A DNA stretch of 10,547 nt from Roseburia sp. CAG:309. GTDB lineage: Bacteria > Bacillota > Clostridia > Lachnospirales > Lachnospiraceae. A model generated the notes under the pieces. The model was not told where the DNA came from. It worked only from the letters and a program-made list of their open reading frames with translations, and did no database searches. The stretch is taken from assembly GCA_000434115.1 (NCBI GenBank), contig FR893999.1:2771-13317 (forward strand). Reading direction: 5' to 3'. Numbering within the stretch: position 1 is the stretch's first letter; the number at the start of each line of letters is the position of its first letter. The translations under genes and the position numbers were made by a program. Positions 5,803 to 10,547 of the stretch are shown piece after piece.

Positions 5803-6201
5803 ATGACTAGAAGAGAAATCAGAGAACAGGTTTTTATCTTGTTATTCCAAAGAGAATTTTACGGACAGGAACCGTTTGATGAACAAAAAGAAACCTATAT
5901 GGAAACCGCAGAATGGAAAGAAAAAGATCAGGCATATATCGAGGATCATGTGGCAAAGATCATGGACAAGCTTCCGGAGATTGATGAACGGATCTCGGAA
6001 CATTCCAATGGCTGGAAGATTGACCGGATCGGAAAAGAAGAACTGGCGATCCTGCGTCTGGCAATTTATGAAGCATTATACGATGAGGAGATTCCGGTCG
6101 GAGTCGCTGTCAACGAGGCCGTTGAACTGGCAAAAACATATGGCGAGGACGGCGGAGCTGCTTTTGTAAATGGAATTTTGGGGAAAATAGTAAATGAATA
6201 G
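5803..6201 (+). CDS. nusB: Transcription antitermination factor NusB
   Basis: NusB binds boxA RNA with NusE (ribosomal protein S10) and supports antitermination and rRNA operon transcription. The 132 residues, all helical by appearance, fit the family's usual 130-150. RREIREQVFILLFQREF (3-19) is the RNA-binding N-terminal helix. WKIDRIGKEELAILRLAIYE (71-90) is the most conserved block. IPVGVAVNEAVELAKTYG (97-114) and FVNGILGKI (121-129) complete the signature. It follows the Asp23 gene after a 105-base spacer holding the hairpin. Its TAG stop overlaps the xseA start by eight bases, so the two are coupled. In B. subtilis folD sits between nusB and xseA; it is missing here. Confidence 0.95.
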   Translation: MTRREIREQVFILLFQREFYGQEPFDEQKETYMETAEWKEKDQAYIEDHVAKIMDKLPEIDERISEHSNGWKIDRIGKEELAILRLAIYEALYDEEIPVGVAVNEAVELAKTYGEDGGAAFVNGILGKIVNE

Positions 6202-7420
6202 AGGTCAGGTTTACACCGTATCTGCCGTCAATCAGTACATCAAAATGATGTTTCAGCGAGAGGAGGCACTTGCGGTTGTATTTGTAAAAGGAGAAATATC
6301 GAACTGTAAGTATCATAGCAGCGGGCATATTTATTTTACGTTGAAAGATGCGTCTTCGGCGATTTCCTGCGTGATGTTTGCAGGTGACCGCAGACGGCTT
6401 TCGTTTCGTCTGGAAAATGGACAGGAAGTTTTGATCGGCGGTACGATCAGCGTGTATGAACGCGATGGCAGATACCAGCTGTATGCGAAGACCATTCAGC
6501 ATGCGGGGGAAGGACTGCTGGCAGAAAAGTACGAGCAGTTGAAGAAAAAGCTGGAACAAAAGGGATATTTTGCAGAGGAACACAAAAAACAAATTCCAAA
6601 ATATGTAAAAAAAGTTGGCGTTGTCACGGCAAAGACCGGGGCAGCCATTCACGATATTATGAATATTGCAGCGCGGAGAAATCCGTATGTGCAGTTGATC
6701 CTGTATCCGGCAAAGGTGCAGGGAGAGGGAGCCTGCGATACGATCGCAGCCGGAATCCGTACTCTGGATGCCATGAATCTGGATGTGATCATTGTCGGAC
6801 GAGGCGGTGGTTCCATTGAAGACCTATGGGCCTTTAATGAAGAAGTGACGGCAGAGGCGATCTATCAATGCCATACCCCGGTTATATCCGCGGTTGGACA
6901 TGAAACCGACACCACGATCGCGGATTATGTCGCAGACCTGCGTGCTCCGACACCTTCGGCGGCAGCAGAACTTGCGGTCTATGATGTAGAACATTTGCTG
7001 GATCAGATCGCAGATTACCGCGGTTATCTGATCCGAGGAATGAGGGATCGTATCGGCATGGCAAGAGACCGCATGAAACTTCTGGAGCGGCAGACCAAAT
7101 TATATCATCCGTCCAATCAGATTGCACAAAACCGGCAGTATATTGCAGATCTGAGTGACCGGATCACGATGCAGATGACCCGGATGCTCCAGCAGAAACG
7201 GCAGGAGCTGCAAGTGCTTTCCGGAAGATTAGACGGGCTGTCACCATTGAAGCGGCTGGAAAGCGGATTTGCTTATGTGGAAAACGAAGATGGTGCGATG
7301 CTTGACAGTGTTGAGCGCGTGCAAAAAGACGATGTGATCCGTATCTTTGTGGCAGATGGCAGACTGGAAGCCAAAGTGGTCGCAAAAGAGAAAAATCCGG
7401 CTTTGAAAGGGGAAGAATAA
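6194..7420 (+). CDS. xseA: Exodeoxyribonuclease VII large subunit
   Basis: XseA is the catalytic subunit of exonuclease VII, which degrades single-stranded DNA from both ends and takes part in repair. The 408 residues are slightly shorter than B. subtilis XseA (448). An N-terminal OB-fold covers about 5-102, with VKGEISNCKYHSSGHIYFTL (31-50) as its signature. The catalytic domain starts near KVGVVTAKTGAAIHDI (140-155). It contains VGRGGGSIEDLWAFN (201-215), GHETDTTIADYVADLRAPTP (235-254) with the conserved His236, Asp239 and Asp244, and SAAAEL (255-260). A long coiled-coil region (about 262-345) binds XseB, and LERQTKLYHP and SPLKRLESGFAYV (350-362) form the C-terminal segment. The ATG overlaps nusB; its ribosome binding site is weak (GGGG at 6180-6183), so coupling is likely. 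The stop abuts xseB. Confidence 0.96.
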   Translation: MNRGQVYTVSAVNQYIKMMFQREEALAVVFVKGEISNCKYHSSGHIYFTLKDASSAISCVMFAGDRRRLSFRLENGQEVLIGGTISVYERDGRYQLYAKTIQHAGEGLLAEKYEQLKKKLEQKGYFAEEHKKQIPKYVKKVGVVTAKTGAAIHDIMNIAARRNPYVQLILYPAKVQGEGACDTIAAGIRTLDAMNLDVIIVGRGGGSIEDLWAFNEEVTAEAIYQCHTPVISAVGHETDTTIADYVADLRAPTPSAAAELAVYDVEHLLDQIADYRGYLIRGMRDRIGMARDRMKLLERQTKLYHPSNQIAQNRQYIADLSDRITMQMTRMLQQKRQELQVLSGRLDGLSPLKRLESGFAYVENEDGAMLDSVERVQKDDVIRIFVADGRLEAKVVAKEKNPALKGEE

Positions 7421-7615
7421 ATGGAATTAGAAGAAATTATGGAAAAATTAGAAGAAACCGTTATGACGATGGAGCATGAAAAACTTTCTCTGGAAGAGGC
7501 GTATGCAACTTTTTCCCGGGGAATGAAACTGGTTGTCGAAGGGAACAAAGCCATCGATCAGGTGGAAAAGAAAGTCAAAGTTTTGATGGAGCAGGAAGCG
7601 GAGGAAGAAGAATGA
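7421..7615 (+). CDS. xseB: Exodeoxyribonuclease VII small subunit
   Basis: XseB is the small helical subunit that coats the XseA coiled-coil arm in exonuclease VII. The 64 residues are typical. MEKLEETVMTMEHEKLSLEE (7-26) followed by AYATFSRGMKLV (27-38) is the family signature. The C-terminus is very acidic (EQEAEEEE), as is common. The start lies directly after the xseA TAA, with an AAAGGGGAAG ribosome binding site at 7404-7413. The last four bases overlap ispA (ATGA). Adjacency to xseA removes any doubt about a protein this short. Confidence 0.95.
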   Translation: MELEEIMEKLEETVMTMEHEKLSLEEAYATFSRGMKLVVEGNKAIDQVEKKVKVLMEQEAEEEE

Positions 7616-8508
7616 ATATCGAACAGACATTGAAAGAACGAGCAAAAGAAGCGGAAGATGTCGTAGTTTCTTATCTTCCGGAAGTAACCGGATATCCAAA
7701 AACCGTTTTGGAAGCGATGGAATACAGTGTAGAAGCCGGGGGAAAAAGAATCCGTCCGGTTTTGATGCGGGAAGTTTATCATATGTGCGGAGGCACGGAG
7801 GATTCTTTGATCCATCCTTTTATGGCTGCGATTGAAATGATTCATACGTACTCTCTTGTACATGACGATCTGCCGGCGATGGACAACGATGAATACCGCC
7901 GTGGAAAATGGACTACACATAAGAAGTACGGCGAAGCTATGGGGATTCTTGCAGGGGATGCGTTGTTGAATTATGCTTATGAGACAGCAATTCGAGCATT
8001 TGAAGAAGCATCGGCAGAAAATTTGGCACAGACGGCAGCGGCGCTGCGTGTCCTTGCACGAAAAGCCGGAATCTATGGCATGGTCGGAGGTCAGGTCGTA
8101 GATGTGGAAAAAGATGGAAATTTTGTCGATGAGGACATGTTATTGTATGTATATGCAAATAAAACATCTGCGCTTTTAGAAAGCTGCTTTATGATTGGAG
8201 GAATCCTCGCAGGCTGTACGGCAGAAGAGGTTGAGACTTTGGAAAAGAGTGCGCGGAAACTTGGCGTGGCATTTCAGATTCAAGATGACATTCTGGATGT
8301 GATCGGCGATGAGCAGACGCTTGGAAAACCGGTGGGTTCGGATGAGCGAAATGAAAAGACAACGTATGTGTCGATCCACGGACTGGAAAATGCAAAAGCA
8401 AAGGTAAAACAATATACCGAGCAATCCATCGAACTGCTTCAGGCATTTGAAGGAGAAAAAGAATTTCTTACCGGACTTATGACCTGGATGATCGACCGCG
8501 ACAAATAA
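7612..8508 (+). CDS. ispA: Polyprenyl synthetase, probably (2E,6E)-farnesyl diphosphate synthase
   Basis: This trans-prenyltransferase joins isopentenyl diphosphate to allylic diphosphates, most likely making farnesyl diphosphate for undecaprenyl and quinone-like lipids. The 298 residues fit bacterial type II enzymes. GGKRIRPVL (43-51) binds diphosphate. The first Asp-rich motif is DDLPAMDND (85-93), with the two-residue insertion typical of bacterial FPP synthases, followed by RRGKWTTHKKYGEAMGILAG (96-115). QVVDVE (161-166) and the second Asp-rich motif QDDILD (224-229) then appear, followed by LGKPVGSDERNEKTTYV (237-253). HTYSLVHDD upstream of the first motif agrees with short-chain FPP synthases, but a geranylgeranyl product cannot be excluded by reading alone. 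It overlaps xseB by four bases, has a GGAGG site at 7600-7604, and sits next to dxs, which starts the pathway feeding it. Confidence 0.93.
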   Translation: MNIEQTLKERAKEAEDVVVSYLPEVTGYPKTVLEAMEYSVEAGGKRIRPVLMREVYHMCGGTEDSLIHPFMAAIEMIHTYSLVHDDLPAMDNDEYRRGKWTTHKKYGEAMGILAGDALLNYAYETAIRAFEEASAENLAQTAAALRVLARKAGIYGMVGGQVVDVEKDGNFVDEDMLLYVYANKTSALLESCFMIGGILAGCTAEEVETLEKSARKLGVAFQIQDDILDVIGDEQTLGKPVGSDERNEKTTYVSIHGLENAKAKVKQYTEQSIELLQAFEGEKEFLTGLMTWMIDRDK

Positions 8509-8527
8509 GAGAGAAAAGAGTGACAGA

Positions 8528-10396
8528 ATGAGCCGTTTACTGGATGAAATAAAAAAAGAAAATGATATAAAGAACATTCCACCACAGGAATACCGGAGAC
8601 TGGCGAAAGAGATCCGATTTCAACTGGTGAAAAATGTAAGCCGTACCGGAGGACACCTTGCTTCGAATCTTGGAGCCGTGGAACTTACAATGGCACTGCA
8701 TCTCTTTCTTGATTTCCCGAAAGATAAGCTGGTATGGGATGTAGGACATCAGGCATATGTTCACAAAATGCTGACCGGAAGACTGAAAGATTTCCGAAGT
8801 CTGCGTCGTCTGGATGGTTTGAGTGGATTTCCGAAAGTAAGTGAAAATCCGGCGGATACATTTAATACAGGCCACAGTTCCACGTCGCTGTCTGTTGCAC
8901 TCGGACTTGCCAAAGCCCGCGATCTACGTGGCAGTGATGAAAAAGTAGTAGCGGTCATTGGAGATGGAGCACTTTCCGGCGGTATGGCATTTGAGGCACT
9001 CAACAATGCCGAGCAGATGAAGTCGAATCTGATCATGGTCTTAAATGACAATAAGATGTCGATCTCCAAAAATGTAGGCGGCATGGCGAGATATCTTGGT
9101 AAAGTGCGTACAAACCGCAAATACAATGATTTGAAAGTAAATATTGAAGAACGTCTTGACCGCATCCCGAATGTCGGCGTGTCAATGGCGGAAACAATTA
9201 AAAATGCGAAAAACTCTCTGAAACATCTGTTTGTACCGGGGATGTTTTTTGAAGAAATGGGAATCGTATATGTCGGTCCGATCGATGGACATGATGTCGA
9301 AAGTATCCTGACTGCGCTGGAAGCGGCTGCACGGATGAAAAACCGTCCGGTTCTGATTCATGTAGTGACAAAAAAAGGAAAAGGATACCGGCCGGCAGAA
9401 GAAAATCCATCGATTTTTCATGGCGTGGGGCCATTTGATCCGAGAAGCGGCGAAGTACAGGAAACGGTGGAAGAAACGTACACCGATGTGTTTGGAAACT
9501 GGATGATCGAGACGGGAAAAGCCCATGAAGAACTGGTATCTGTATGTGCGGCGATGCCCGATGGAACCGGAGTGAAGGGATTCGCGGAAGCGTTTCCTAA
9601 ACGGTTCTTTGACGTAGGAATTGCGGAAGAGCATGCGGTAACGTTTGCTGCCGGGCTTATGGCTGGCGGACTTCGTCCGGTTGTATCGATTTATTCAACC
9701 TTTTTGCAGCGTGCTTACGACCAGATGATCCATGATGTCTGCCTGAACAATCTGCCGGTTATCTTTGCCGTAGACCGAAGCGGTATTGTCGGAAGAGATG
9801 GGGATACACATCAGGGAATATTTGACATTTCCTATCTTACCAATATTCCGAATATGACCGTGGTCTCGCCAATGGATAAAGAGGAACTGATCGAGGCACT
9901 TGATTTTGCTTATGATTTTGACGGCCCGGTCGCGGTGCGTTATCCACGGGGGGCAGTATATAAAAATACACTAACTCATGAAGTGCTGGAGTGGGGAAAA
10001 GCGGAAGCTTTGATGAAAGCGGAAAATCCGGAGATTGTCATTTTTGCCGTGGGTGATATGGTACAAAAGGCACTTCAGACAGCCGGGCATTTTGAGGGCA
10101 AAGTGACTGTTGTCAATATGCGGTTTGTGAAACCGTTTGACCGTGCTTTGGTAAGAGAGCTGGCGGTGCAGCATGACATTGTCGTGACGATGGAGGACAG
10201 TGAAAAAATCGGTGGTTTTGGACAACAGGTAGAATCCTATCTTATGGAAGAAGGCTGCATTCCAAAGAAATTTATCAATTGTTCGGTAGATGATTGTTTT
10301 GTGGAACACGGTTCGCCGGAAGAACTGTACGCGCGCTATGAAATGGATGCGGAGTGGGTTGTCGGACAGATCAATGAGGTATTGGAAAGGAAATAA
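8528..10396 (+). CDS. dxs: 1-deoxy-D-xylulose-5-phosphate synthase
   Basis: DXS condenses pyruvate with glyceraldehyde 3-phosphate using thiamine diphosphate, the first step of the MEP isoprenoid pathway. The 622 residues are the normal length. GGHLASNLGAVELT (41-54) contains the conserved active-site His43. The thiamine diphosphate/Mg site runs from GDGALSGGMAFEALNNAEQ (145-163) to LNDNKMSIS (172-180), with D146 and N175 as metal ligands. GPIDGHD (250-256) and KKGKGYRPAEENP (282-294) follow. The pyrimidine domain has DVGIAEEHAVTFAAG (362-376), with Glu367 at the position of the catalytic glutamate of E. coli (Glu370). DRSGIVGRDGDTHQGIFD (416-433) and RYPRG (471-475) complete the domain. The ribosome binding site is only a loose AG-rich stretch (8509-8520). 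It lies 19 bases after ispA and three bases before tlyA. Confidence 0.97.
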   Translation: MSRLLDEIKKENDIKNIPPQEYRRLAKEIRFQLVKNVSRTGGHLASNLGAVELTMALHLFLDFPKDKLVWDVGHQAYVHKMLTGRLKDFRSLRRLDGLSGFPKVSENPADTFNTGHSSTSLSVALGLAKARDLRGSDEKVVAVIGDGALSGGMAFEALNNAEQMKSNLIMVLNDNKMSISKNVGGMARYLGKVRTNRKYNDLKVNIEERLDRIPNVGVSMAETIKNAKNSLKHLFVPGMFFEEMGIVYVGPIDGHDVESILTALEAAARMKNRPVLIHVVTKKGKGYRPAEENPSIFHGVGPFDPRSGEVQETVEETYTDVFGNWMIETGKAHEELVSVCAAMPDGTGVKGFAEAFPKRFFDVGIAEEHAVTFAAGLMAGGLRPVVSIYSTFLQRAYDQMIHDVCLNNLPVIFAVDRSGIVGRDGDTHQGIFDISYLTNIPNMTVVSPMDKEELIEALDFAYDFDGPVAVRYPRGAVYKNTLTHEVLEWGKAEALMKAENPEIVIFAVGDMVQKALQTAGHFEGKVTVVNMRFVKPFDRALVRELAVQHDIVVTMEDSEKIGGFGQQVESYLMEEGCIPKKFINCSVDDCFVEHGSPEELYARYEMDAEWVVGQINEVLERK

Positions 10397-10399
10397 AGG

Positions 10400-10547
10400 A
10401 TGGAAAAAGAGCGTCTGGATGTGCTTTTGGTGAATCGGGGGATGGTGGAATCCCGGGAAAAGGCAAAAGCGGTTATTATGACAGGCAATGTATTTGTCAA
10501 TGAACAGAGAGAAGATAAAGCCGGACAAAAGTTTCCGGTGGATGTAT
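10400..10547 (+). CDS. tlyA: TlyA-family rRNA 2'-O-methyltransferase, N-terminal fragment (cut by window edge)
   Basis: The first 49 codons are present. They encode an S4 RNA-binding domain: MEKERLDVLLVNRGMVESRE (1-20), then KAKAVIMTGNVFVNE (21-35). This beginning is typical of the TlyA/YqxC family, which methylates ribose 2'-O positions in rRNA through a C-terminal Rossmann methyltransferase domain; that domain lies beyond base 10547. The family has also been called hemolysin A, a name that should not be read as evidence of a toxin. The gene starts three bases after dxs with an AAAGGA site (10386-10391) eight bases upstream. In B. subtilis yqxC follows dxs in the same order, supporting the call. 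Other S4-domain proteins are possible in principle but less likely here. Confidence 0.85.
   Translation, partial: MEKERLDVLLVNRGMVESREKAKAVIMTGNVFVNEQREDKAGQKFPVDV

Noticed and set aside
9971..10528. 185-codon minus-strand open frame over the end of dxs and tlyA
   Set aside because: It overlaps well-supported genes on the other strand and its product resembles nothing recognisable; long antisense frames are common by chance in this codon usage.

Overview
No undescribed system was found here. The window is an ordinary chromosomal segment of an endospore-forming Gram-positive bacterium. Gene content, order, moderate GC and strong AGGAGG-type ribosome binding sites point to the Clostridia, most likely a Lachnospiraceae-type gut anaerobe; that family-level guess is inference from style and synteny, not from a marker gene. 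No tRNA, rRNA, CRISPR array, insertion sequence, phage gene or attachment site was seen, and coding density is very high.

Layout. The left edge (1-424, minus strand) holds the N-terminal half of shikimate dehydrogenase (aroE), cut by the window. A 178-base divergent spacer follows, with a candidate sporulation (SigE-like) promoter. Then comes a complete eight-gene spoIIIA operon, spoIIIAA to spoIIIAH (603-5270, plus strand), with most junctions overlapping or abutting. It encodes the mother-cell half of the 'feeding tube' (SpoIIIA-SpoIIQ channel) that joins mother cell and forespore: an ATPase (AA), small and large membrane proteins (AB-AE), and ring-forming proteins (AG, AH). SpoIIIAF is unusually short here.

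After spoIIIAH a likely vegetative promoter leads into an Asp23/Gls24-family gene. A 105-base spacer with a long imperfect hairpin separates it from a tight housekeeping run: nusB, xseA, xseB, ispA (farnesyl-diphosphate-type synthase), dxs and the start of tlyA, which is cut by the right edge. This run covers rRNA antitermination, exonuclease VII, the first step of the MEP isoprenoid pathway, prenyl-chain elongation and rRNA methylation.

The order spoIIIA - asp23-like - nusB - xseA - xseB - ispA - dxs - tlyA matches the Bacillus subtilis arrangement, minus accB/accC (between spoIIIAH and the Asp23 gene there) and folD (between nusB and xseA there). The points most worth a second look are the shortened SpoIIIAF, the asp23-nusB hairpin, the Ala-for-Gly change in the SpoIIIAA Walker A loop, and the two candidate promoters.
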